In this document: positions 17,169 to 25,800 of the stretch, in pieces
Numbering within the stretch: position 1 is the stretch's first letter
Layout: each line of letters opens with the position of its first letter
Assembly (NCBI GenBank): GCA_014800845.1
Contig: JAAVFJ010000009.1
Coordinates: 1 to 64,000, forward strand
Source of the DNA: Bacteroidales bacterium
GTDB lineage: Bacteria > Bacteroidota > Bacteroidia > Bacteroidales > Muribaculaceae
DNA length: 64,000 nucleotides
Direction: 5' to 3'
Translations under genes and position numbers: made by a program
Notes under the pieces: model-generated
Databases searched by the model: none
Seen by the model: the letters and a program-made list of their open reading frames with translations, nothing else
What the model was told of the DNA's origin: nothing

Positions 17169-18818
17169 TTAATAAATTTTCCTAATATCCTGCTCAAACG
17201 TATCGGGATTCAAGGCGCGCTTCTTCAGCTTTGAGCGGTAAGTGTAGACCGTGGAGAGGGAGCAGCGCAGGAAGCCGGAGATTTCCGAGTTGTCCTCGAT
17301 GCCGATTCTGATGAGGGCGAAGATGCGCGCCTCGGTGTTGAGCAGCTCGCCGTTCTTCATCACGAGCTGTTCGTCGGGCTTCAGGAGCTTGTTGAATTTC
17401 TCTATGAAGTCGGGGTAGATGTTGAGTATGGCCTCGTCAAACTTCATGTAGAATTCCTTCAGCAGGTGGTCAATGGTCTCCTGCGACTCCAGTTTCTTTA
17501 TGAGTGCCGACATGTTGCGCCCTTGCATGGCCATCTTGTGCAGCGACATCTGATAGTGCTGGAGCACGGATATGGCCGTAGAGCAATATCCCATGAAGAG
17601 GCTGGCATACTGCTCCTTAGTGCGGTTGCTCTCGCTAAGCTCACGATTGCGTGTCTCCAGCTCCTCATTGTTGGTCTTAAGCTGTTCAGAAAGCTCACTG
17701 AGCGACTTATTTGCCGCGCTCAGCCCCTCCTTTACTTTGCGCAAACGCCGGAACTGCTTCAGGATAAGGAAGATGGTTATGAGCAACACCACGGAGAGCA
17801 CTCCGGTGAGCCACACCAGCGCCCTCAGACGCGTCGTCATCTCGTTGCGCGCACTGCTGTAGGCATCGTCAATCACCGGTAGCATCTTGGTGGACTGCGC
17901 GTTACGCATCTGCGCCGAATAGAAATTGGCGTCAGCTATGCTTTTCTTCAGGTAGCGGTTGGCGCGCTCCAGGTCGTTGTCTTCAAACATCACTGTGGCC
18001 ACCTCGCGGAAAGACATGTTCTCCTTCACGGCGCCCCTCACGTCGGAGATGGCGCTCATGGCCAGATAGCGCTTGTATTCATCGTCGCGGCCGGCCATTT
18101 TGTAGATAAAGGCCAGCGTGGAGGCCAGGATGGAATACTCACGGGTGCCCACTTCGTAGTCAGTGATATGCGCCGACAGCTCCTTGATGGCCTTGTCGGT
18201 GTTGCCGCGACGGGCTATCTCCGCCATTACGTAGACCATGTGGTTGAACGTTCCCGGGGCTATCACATTTCTCAGCGAATCGGAGTAAGCGGCGCGCTTG
18301 GCATCGTAGTGCATCGACGTCTCATGCTCAAAAGTGTACTCGCAGAGGTACTGATAGAGAGCGCTGTAGGTGGAGTAATAATCCTCGAGCAGCGCAGGGC
18401 TGAGCGAGTCGTGGGGAATGGCCTTCATCGTGGCGAGCGCGTCGGCAAAGAGGCCCGCGTGGGCATAGACATCGGCGCGCTTTATCAGCAGGCGGGTGTA
18501 CTCCCCCGGTATGGTGCGCGTGGCGGAGCACTGCAGATTGAGGCCTATGTAGTGGAGAGTGGAGTCGGCGTTGTAGGCGTTGAACTCATCTATAAGCTTA
18601 TTGGCTATCTCGATGCGCTTACGCTCAGTGGGAGCCTTGGTATACTCACGCTTATACTTGGCAATACGGTCATTTTTCTCCTTCTCGAAATCGGCACTGT
18701 TGTCGATATCCTTGTCAAGGCGGGCATAGATTTCCTGCAATTCACTGTCATGCTCCGAGACATGGCGCTGACAAGAGAACAGGAGTATCGCAGTCAAAAT
18801 AAATAAACAGGTCTTCAT
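17169..18818 (-). CDS. susR: SusR-like membrane-bound transcriptional regulator
   Basis: The 549-residue protein resembles SusR in length and layout. It has a signal or lipoprotein-like N-terminus (AILLFSCQRH), helical repeat region to about residue 320, one membrane segment (LVWLTGVLSVVLLITIFLIL), a coiled coil (LSELSEQLKTNNEELETRNREL) and a C-terminal region ending in a helix-turn-helix (TEARIFALIRIG...LSTVYTYRSKLKKRA). In B. thetaiotaomicron SusR senses maltose and activates the sus genes from the membrane. It lies just upstream of susC and in the same direction, so control of that promoter is likely. Confidence 0.85.
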   Translation of the reverse strand: MKTCLFILTAILLFSCQRHVSEHDSELQEIYARLDKDIDNSADFEKEKNDRIAKYKREYTKAPTERKRIEIANKLIDEFNAYNADSTLHYIGLNLQCSATRTIPGEYTRLLIKRADVYAHAGLFADALATMKAIPHDSLSPALLEDYYSTYSALYQYLCEYTFEHETSMHYDAKRAAYSDSLRNVIAPGTFNHMVYVMAEIARRGNTDKAIKELSAHITDYEVGTREYSILASTLAFIYKMAGRDDEYKRYLAMSAISDVRGAVKENMSFREVATVMFEDNDLERANRYLKKSIADANFYSAQMRNAQSTKMLPVIDDAYSSARNEMTTRLRALVWLTGVLSVVLLITIFLILKQFRRLRKVKEGLSAANKSLSELSEQLKTNNEELETRNRELSESNRTKEQYASLFMGYCSTAISVLQHYQMSLHKMAMQGRNMSALIKKLESQETIDHLLKEFYMKFDEAILNIYPDFIEKFNKLLKPDEQLVMKNGELLNTEARIFALIRIGIEDNSEISGFLRCSLSTVYTYRSKLKKRALNPDTFEQDIRKIY

Positions 18819-19108
18819 TCTGAGAATAGAGAGTGGTTGAGGTTAGTAAAGGTGTAAAATTACTAAATTCACAGTCAATTTTACCCCCCATTTTGTTAAT
18901 TTTTGTTAAATTTGTAAAAGTCCGACAATCTTAGTGCAATAAAATTTCTCACGGGGGAGCAGACATGCGCGGGGAGAGCTGGAGGAAAAGGGTAAATGAG
19001 CCCGGACTGAGTGGCACAAACCACCCGGGCCGGGCTCCTAAGTTCTATTATGAGATTAAAGGTGTCAAAATTTACCTTCCGGGTTTCTCATCTCGGTGGA
19101 GTCTTTTC
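18819..19108. other. Intergenic region between susR and the binding-module gene
   Basis: No gene. An inverted repeat GTAAAATT/AATTTTAC (18854-18861 with 18877-18884) lies just upstream of the SusR start and could be an operator. A GAGCCCGG/CCGGGCTC hairpin (18998-19005 with 19030-19037) with a long loop lies in the 3' trailer of the binding-module gene and could contribute to termination. No convincing -33/-7 pair for susR was found. Confidence 0.45.
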
Positions 19109-20494
19109 TTACTTCACAACCTTGGTTACCTTAGCACCCTGGCGGCAGATGAAGATACCCTGCTCGGGCTGAGCTACGCGTACACCCTGGAGGTTGAAGT
19201 AGATGCACTCTTCGCCGGCAACTTCGATAGCTGAAACGGCTGAAGTAACATTGTTGAGGTAGATGTTTTCGTTGATGGCATATTCTCCCTCGATGTCAAC
19301 CTGCTCACCGGCGTTGTTGTTTACGATGAATGTCTGGGCAACCTCAGTGGCGGGGACGTTGCGAACCACCTTGTAGTCAATGCCATCAACAGTAGCAGTC
19401 TCGGTTACGTGTACGCCGGGCCAAGCGCCGAAGATTGAGGGCTCGTCGCCTACGTAAGCGTAGAGGTAGAGGTCATCCCAACCGGTGTTGTCTTCGATGT
19501 AGATGTCGTAAGTGTCGCCTACGGGTACACTCTCACCTGCAACCAGGAAAAGGTCAGCGTTGATGGGATATTCACCCTCTACGTCAATCTGCTCGCCGTC
19601 GCCATTGTTGAAGATGAAGTTCTGCGCGTCGTCAGTAGCTTCAACGCCGCGGATTACCTTGTATTCTACTCCGTTTACAGTAGCAGTCTCAGTAACCTCG
19701 ATGCCGGGCCAGCCGCCGAAGATTGAGTCAGCGGCGTTGTAGTAAGCATAGAGATAGAGCTTGTCCCAACCGGTGTTGTCAGTGATGTAAATATCATAAG
19801 TAGATACGCCGGGAGTGGGGAGAATTTCGAAGCTGTCGGCGGTGAGCTTGAGGTAGATGTCCTTACCTGAGGGGCAAGTAGGACCGTCAAACTGCACACC
19901 TTCGCCGTTGTTGAAGATGAGGTTGTACTGGATAGTGCCGTTGCCGGGGAAAGCTGCTCGCTTGTAGGTCTCGCCGGCGATAGTCACAGTCTCGGTGAAA
20001 GCAGTGCCGGGCCAGCCGCCTAATACATCAGCCTGGTCAGTGGCCCACGCATAAGCATAGAGTGTGTCCCAACCGGTGTTGTCGAGTACATAAATATAAG
20101 TGTTGACGGGATCGAAGCTTACGTCGGGGTTAGCGGGGTCGGTGAACTGGTTTACGTTCACGCCGTCAGTAGCGAAGTAGTAGTTAGCTTCATTGAGAGT
20201 AACAGTAGCGAGGTCTACCTGCTGACCGTTGTCGTTGTTGTTGAAGATGAGGTTGGCAACTTCACCATCGTGACCTTCCACTACGAACTTGTCGTAAGTT
20301 ACGCCGCTGATAGTTTCCTGCACAGAAGTGGCACCGGGCCACTGTCCGAAACATTCAACATTGTCAAGATTCCATGAATAGAGAGCTACATCGTTGCCCC
20401 AAGTGGTCTTGTTGGCAACATAGATGTTGTGAGTGGCAGCCATAGAGCTCAGAGCCATAGCGCCGATAGCGAACGGGAGTAAAAACTTCTTCAT
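19109..20494 (-). CDS. Secreted protein of four tandem starch-binding modules with C-terminal tail
   Basis: After a signal peptide (LLPFAIGAMALSSMAATH) the 461-residue protein is built of four modules of about 100 residues each with the pattern IYV.DNTGWD.LY.YAW...GGWPG...FNNG.G.Q, similar to CBM26-type starch-binding modules. There is no catalytic domain. The last 35 residues (IYFNLQGVRVAQPEQGIFICR...) match the tail of the amylase at 27926-30451 and look like a C-terminal sorting or anchoring segment. It starts 37 nt after the GH13 amylase gene, so the two are one transcription unit and probably act together on starch. Confidence 0.87.
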   Translation of the reverse strand: MKKFLLPFAIGAMALSSMAATHNIYVANKTTWGNDVALYSWNLDNVECFGQWPGATSVQETISGVTYDKFVVEGHDGEVANLIFNNNDNGQQVDLATVTLNEANYYFATDGVNVNQFTDPANPDVSFDPVNTYIYVLDNTGWDTLYAYAWATDQADVLGGWPGTAFTETVTIAGETYKRAAFPGNGTIQYNLIFNNGEGVQFDGPTCPSGKDIYLKLTADSFEILPTPGVSTYDIYITDNTGWDKLYLYAYYNAADSIFGGWPGIEVTETATVNGVEYKVIRGVEATDDAQNFIFNNGDGEQIDVEGEYPINADLFLVAGESVPVGDTYDIYIEDNTGWDDLYLYAYVGDEPSIFGAWPGVHVTETATVDGIDYKVVRNVPATEVAQTFIVNNNAGEQVDIEGEYAINENIYLNNVTSAVSAIEVAGEECIYFNLQGVRVAQPEQGIFICRQGAKVTKVVK

Positions 20495-20531
20495 TTGCTT
20501 AAATTTAATGGATTATTATTGTGTTTATTGG

Positions 20532-21992
20532 TTACCAATTCTTAACGAGAACCACAGCATCCAGCGGATTCACTGTCACCTTTGACTTGGCAGAGAGCTT
20601 GTAGGTCTTGCCGGTGAGGGCGTCTACATACTTGCCGGCGGGCACCTCGGGATTGAATTCCACCTTGCGGGCATTGTCGTCGAAGTTGAGGAGCACCACC
20701 ACGTCATTGTCGCCGGCAGAGCGCTTGTAGGCATACACATGGTCGTCGGCATTGGTGGGTATGCTTGTGAGCACGCCGCTCTCGGCGCCGGTGCGCAGCG
20801 CGGGCTGAGTGTGCTTGAGGCGGATAAGGTTCTTCACCATGTCGGCGTAAGCCTCGTTGGGGTTAGACCAGTTGATGGGGGTCTTCTCGGCTATTGACAC
20901 GCGGCCACCGGTGCGGTGCTGTATCTCCTGACCGTTGTAGAGCAGCGGCATACCGTAGACGGTGAACTGCAAAGCGGTGAGGGGGCGGAAATATTTGCCG
21001 TAGACTATGTCGCCGCTGCCACCCTGGTCCTGCACCACATCGTGGTTCTCAAGATAGACCATGCGTGAACGGCCGCGATAAGGGTCCTGTATGGTGTCTT
21101 CGGGAGCTTTGGCTTCGCCGGCGGTCAGGCCGTGGTTGGCAAGCAGCTCGCAAGCAGCTCGCAGCCCCTCCATGTCGAGTTTCTCATCCTGAGCGAAATG
21201 CTTCAGCACCTTCTCCTGGAAGTCCCAGCAATAGTTATAGTCGAAGTAACCCTTCTGCACCAGTGAGGGCACTGAGGAGTCCTCGGCCAGCCAGGCTATG
21301 CGCTTGCCATCCTTCAGCACGCGCTCTGTGACCTTGCGCCAAAGCTCCGGAGAGGGACCGGATGCATAGTCACAACGGTAGCCGTCAATGTCGAAGTTGT
21401 CTACCCAATACTGCATGGCGTCGACCATGGCCTCATGCATATCCTCGTTGTCGCGCGCCAGCTCGTAGACATCTTTCCATGCCCCGCCGAAGGGGTGCAC
21501 GAAGCTGCCATCCTCGTTGCGGGAGTAAAATTCGGGGTTGGAAGTGACCCACACATTGTCCATGGCGGTGTGGTTGCCCACCCAGTCAAACCAAATTTCC
21601 ATGCCGTTGTCATGGATGGCTTTCACCAGGTCGCGCAGGTCCTGCTCGGTGCCGTTGTCGGGGTCAATCTGCTTATAGTTCTTAATGGCATAAGGACTTG
21701 AATAGGGGCCCCAACGACCCTCGTCGCCGAGCTTATAGATAGGCATAAGCCACACCACATCCACGCCGAGCTCCTTGAGGCGTGGTATCTGAGCCTCCAC
21801 CCCCTTGAAGTTACCTTCGGGTGAAAAGTTACGCACAAACACCTCATAAATCACTCTGTTTTCCGGCACACGCACATCGGCGGCGGCAGTCTGCTCAGCA
21901 GGCTGTGCGGCCACCGCACTGAGGGGCGCAACAGAAATACCGGCCATCAGAGAGAAAGCCAGAACGCAAGATTTATACCATTGAGTTTTCAT
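20532..21992 (-). CDS. Secreted GH13 alpha-amylase
   Basis: The 486-residue protein has a long signal peptide (about 1-30) and a GH13 barrel followed by a short beta domain. The catalytic residues are present: Asp in GYRCDYASG, Glu in WLAEDSS, Asp in LENHDVVQD, plus the DWVGNHTA region. It lacks binding modules; these are encoded by the next gene. The barrel is very similar to the N-terminal part of the amylase at 27926-30451, so the two are recent paralogs. The -7 box TAACTTTG lies at 22032-22039. It would cut alpha-1,4 links of starch in the periplasm or outside the cell. Confidence 0.94.
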   Translation of the reverse strand: MKTQWYKSCVLAFSLMAGISVAPLSAVAAQPAEQTAAADVRVPENRVIYEVFVRNFSPEGNFKGVEAQIPRLKELGVDVVWLMPIYKLGDEGRWGPYSSPYAIKNYKQIDPDNGTEQDLRDLVKAIHDNGMEIWFDWVGNHTAMDNVWVTSNPEFYSRNEDGSFVHPFGGAWKDVYELARDNEDMHEAMVDAMQYWVDNFDIDGYRCDYASGPSPELWRKVTERVLKDGKRIAWLAEDSSVPSLVQKGYFDYNYCWDFQEKVLKHFAQDEKLDMEGLRAACELLANHGLTAGEAKAPEDTIQDPYRGRSRMVYLENHDVVQDQGGSGDIVYGKYFRPLTALQFTVYGMPLLYNGQEIQHRTGGRVSIAEKTPINWSNPNEAYADMVKNLIRLKHTQPALRTGAESGVLTSIPTNADDHVYAYKRSAGDNDVVVLLNFDDNARKVEFNPEVPAGKYVDALTGKTYKLSAKSKVTVNPLDAVVLVKNW

Positions 21993-22031
21993 TGACTATC
22001 GGAGTTTTTCTGATAATTAATTTTACGAGGG

Positions 22032-22039
22032 CAAAGTTA
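22032..22039 (-). promoter_or_regulatory. -7 box of the GH13 amylase gene
   Basis: TAACTTTG on the minus strand fits the -7 consensus exactly and lies 40 nt upstream of the ATG at 21992. No clear -33 TTTG is seen, which suits an activator-dependent promoter. Confidence 0.5.
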
Positions 22040-22176
22040 ATTCAACCATCACCTAATTAAAAGGTATTAAAATAAAATTCAAACAGTTTCAAAACCTAAC
22101 CTCTTAATAATCAGTCTCACCTACCCCCAAAAATTCAAAGTCAAATAATAGACAATTCCCGCCCGTAGTCCGCCCC

Positions 22177-22267
22177 CATGGAGAGAAAGGTTCCCACCTC
22201 CGACCAACCCGCCGGCGCAACCGACCGCCGGCAGCAGCGCATGGAGAGGAGGTTTCCAACCTCCGAC
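22177..22267 (-). repeat. Inverted copies of the 64-bp repeat unit
   Basis: The segment 22210-22267 is a reverse-complement copy of the unit that is repeated at 22493-22740, with small differences in the middle. A partial second copy (ATGGAGAGAAAGGTTCCCACC) lies at about 22178-22206. Confidence 0.75.
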
Positions 22268-22335
22268 AGCCAATAGCCGCGCTCGCGCCGCCCGCGCTTG
22301 GTGAACAGCGGGGACGCCGGAGGTTGGGGGACCGG

Positions 22336-22374
22336 AGAAAAAGGCAGAAGAGCCACGTTGGGCAACGTAGCTCT
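22336..22374 (-). terminator. Probable terminator reading from the 1623-aa gene
   Basis: On the minus strand AGAGC-T-ACGTT, loop GCCC and AACGT-G-GCTCT form a stem with one mismatch (22349-22374), followed within 7 nt by TTTTT (about 22338-22342). The transcript of the 22843-27714 gene would run through the repeat array to this point. Confidence 0.5.
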
Positions 22375-22492
22375 CCTTAATCTAAATACTTAATAAAACT
22401 TAACTAAAAAATTCCAAAATGTTACAATTCTTACATGGTGCCGGGAAGCGGGGTCAGTCGCTTCGAGGCTTGCCCGGAGGCCGGTTTGGGCT

Positions 22493-22740
22493 GGTCGGAG
22501 GTTGGAAACCTCCTCTCCAGGCGCTGCTGCTAACGGTCGGTTGCGCCGGCGAGGCTGGTCGGAGGTTGGAAGCCTCCTCTCCAGGCGCTGCTGCTAACGG
22601 TCGGTTGCGCCGTCGGGGTTGGTCGGAGGTTGAAAACCTCCTCTCCAGGCGCTGCTGCTAACGGTCGGTTGCGCCGTCGAGGCTGGTCGGAGGTTGGAAA
22701 CCTCCTCTCCAGGCGCTGCTAACGGTCGGTTGCGTTGGCG
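22493..22740 (+). repeat. Four tandem 64-bp repeats
   Basis: Units begin with GGTCGGAGGTTGGAAACC at 22493, 22557, 22621 and 22685, an exact 64-bp period; the last unit lacks one GCT and diverges at its end. Each carries a small hairpin GGAGGTT/AACCTCC and the segment GCGCTGCTGCTAACGGTCGG. There is no reading frame typical of a protein repeat. Spacers do not vary, so it is not a CRISPR array. Confidence 0.9.
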
Positions 22741-22757
22741 GCCTTGGGGTTTTTGGT

Positions 22758-22788
22758 AGCCGGGGGTGGGTATCAGCCGCCCCCGGCT
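22758..22788. terminator. GC-rich hairpin after the 1623-aa gene
   Basis: AGCCGGGGG (22758-22766) and CCCCCGGCT (22780-22788) form a perfect 9-bp stem, 55 nt beyond the stop of the gene at 22843. The T-rich side is on the plus strand, so as a terminator of the minus-strand gene it is weak; it may protect the mRNA 3' end. Confidence 0.4.
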
Positions 22789-22842
22789 TTGTTAACTATT
22801 AATTTTGGCGGAAGGCCCGGTGAGGGGCCCCGTCCATGCGGA

Positions 22843-25800
22843 TTATTTTACGAGGACCTTGGCGTTGGTCTTTTCGGTGGCTACCATGTAGATGCCTGCG
22901 GGGAGCTCTACGCGGCTACGGCCGTTGTAGTAGAGCTGACCGTCTACGCCGTAGACTGCGCCGAGGTTGCCGTTCATGTCGATGAAGCCTTCGCCGCTGA
23001 TGATGCTTTCGCCGGCAGCAGTGATGTTCTCTACACCGGTCATGATGCTATCAGCGGGTATGGTGGCAACGTTTGAGGGGCCTACGAAAGCTACGTAGCG
23101 ACCATCGTTGAAGTCAGCAGCAGAAGCACGCTGAGGAGCTGCCTGAGAGGCCTGACCATTGTCAGGATTCTTGCTTATTACACCCTCAGCTACCCAGTCC
23201 TCTCCATTCCAGTGCTGGAAGTCTACATCGCGGTTTACGTAGAAGAAGTAAGCGTGAGCTATCTCTACATCGAAGTCCTTGTTGATTACTGAGGTGCCTT
23301 CGATACCGTCAAACCAGGTTCCGCGGTCTATGCGGTCTACAGAGTAGAGGGCTGCTGCGGTGTTGATGTTCTTGTGGTGAGAGAAGCGGGTGTGAGGCTG
23401 CCAGCCCTCGTCAGTGGCCTGCACAGGGAGGCTCTTGTCGAGCAGGAACATGTAGTAAGCCTTATCCTCATTGAGAGTGAACTCAATTTCCTGAGGCTCA
23501 TCGAAGTTATACTCGCCGGGGAGCGAGATGGTACTCTCGGTGTCGGTCTGAGTCTTCACGTCAGAGAGGATGAGGTGTTCCTCCATAGCGTTGTCGGCGC
23601 CGGTCTTGGGGATTACCACCTTGTAGGCGGTAGCGTCGATGTTGCCCTCCTTCTCTACAAACTTAGGAGCCTTGAGGTTGCTCTGGAGATTGAAGGTCAC
23701 ACCGGCGGCACGGCGGGGGAAGAAGAGAATCTCACCGTTGCCGGTGGGGTCATATTCGAAGTCGAAAGTGATGTTGCGCTCAATGGGCTCATACTTATTG
23801 GTCTCAGAGTTGTAGGTGAGCCAGTAGTTGAGGTCCTGGTTGAGGAAGCGGAAGCGAGTGTAGCGCATATCCTTGATGTTGAGCCAAGAACCGTCGAGGA
23901 GCTCCTCGAAGCCTTCATCTTCAGCACAGTCAATCTCACACTTGCGCCAGTAGTTACCCATCATGCCGGCAGCCTTCTGCTCATCGGTAGCCTTGGCACC
24001 GAGGTCGGGGATAAGGGCGATGAGTTCGGGAGTAGCGTTAGGCATGTCCATGTAAGCGCCGAAGCGGAGAGTGCGCACGCGGGGGTTATCATAGACGTTG
24101 GTTCCGTAAGCGATATTATCGGTCTTGTTACCGGTGTGGTCCTCGGCAGCAATTTCGATTTCGCCATAGTTCTCACCCTCAACAGAGAGGTCCTCCATAG
24201 TACCGGAGAATGCTACGGGTCGCATACGGGGGGTGGGGATACGGAGCTGCATGTCATCGTGAGATACGCTTGACTCAGCTGTGAGCTCAGTCTCTTCAGC
24301 AGTAGGATAGTAGTGGAGCTTCACAGTGAAGTTGTGCTCATAGATGCAGGTAGCATCAAGGATCCACTCCATGGGGGAGTCGAAGTCGCGGTCAAGCAGG
24401 TCGTTGAGGTTTTCTACATGACCTTCCCACTTACCATCGCCTGAGAGGGTGGGCTGAGCGCCGGGAGTGCCCTCAGCTACGTGGCCATAATACCAGGTGG
24501 TAGTAACATTCGGTCCATTCTCCCAGGTCTCGTGAGTGCGGCAACCGTCGCGTACGATTTCCCAGTAAGCACCGTGAGCGCCGGCATCTACGAGATTCAT
24601 GTCGGGGTCCTCACCCTTCCAGGGGCGGAGAGAGTAGACAAGCACCTTGTTAGTCCAGGTAGCGCGGTCAGCATCAGCGTAGAACTGACGGTTCAGGGTA
24701 GAGGTGGGGTTCATGTTGATTTTCTCCACGCGGTAGCCATAGCGACCGAGGCCGGTGGCATCACGACCCTCTTCCTGTTCGAAGTTAGCCTTGCGGCGAG
24801 CGAAAGCTTCATCAGTGAGGTAGCCCCATTCGTAGGGTGAACCGGGAGTGTAGGTCACATACTGATAGTCATCGAAACGTTCCTCTACAGCCTTACCGTT
24901 TTCGTCGCGCACGATTTCCACGAGCTGGGCTGCTACGAGAGTTGAGGGAGCGATTGACACGTAGAAGGGGTTGGAGGTCACAGTCTCAGAGGTTTCCTGA
25001 CCGTTAGTCTTGAAGGTTACAGTCATCTTGTAGTAGTAGTAACCGGAAGACTGGTAGTCGAAGAGGTCATTGTAATAAGTTTCGGCGTATTTGGAAAGAG
25101 TGAAGGGGGTGCCGAAAGCCTTATAGAAATCTGCGGGAGCAATGTTGCGGTCGATAGCGTTCCAGAGGTTGCCTACCTCAGAGTCGTCAGAAGAACGATG
25201 AACAGAGAGGTTGATGCGAGAGATGGTAGTGCCTTCGGGGAGGAGGTCGGCATCAAGACCGGGGAGGAATGTGCCGGCAGAGTAGTTCTCATTATTCAGA
25301 GCCTGAATACGCACATTACCCATAGCGCGCTCAAGGTAGATGAATGAGCGACCCCAGTCATTACCAATTGCGGCACCGTTAGCATCATCAGGAGTAGCCA
25401 TGAAGAAGCGGATGGTCTTGATGTAGGTGGGAGCTGAGAAGTTCACGTCGCCATTACGGTTGCCGAGGAATACGATTGAAGCATTGTCGATATTCTCAGC
25501 TACGTATTCGTTCTGGTTCACATGACCCCAGTTCCAGTTCTTGTGCCATTCGGCAGACTGCTTGTCATCGCGATTACCTGACCAGCCGGACCAGAGTTTG
25601 AAGTCGCCGGAAGCCCACACATTGTCTACAGTGTAGAGCTCGAAATGAGTGTTGGCAGGGTCAGTGCCTTCAGGAATATCACTGAACTCAAAGTTAAACT
25701 CGCTTGCCCACTTAAAACCTGTCTCAACTCGGCCGGTAGAGGAGAATGAGAGGTTGTCGGAGTCCATCACGAGGTCATATTCCTTACCATTTGATGTAAA

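Noticed and set aside
22493..22740. Tandem repeats as a CRISPR array
   Set aside because: The whole 64-bp period is repeated, there are no unique spacers and no cas genes are present.
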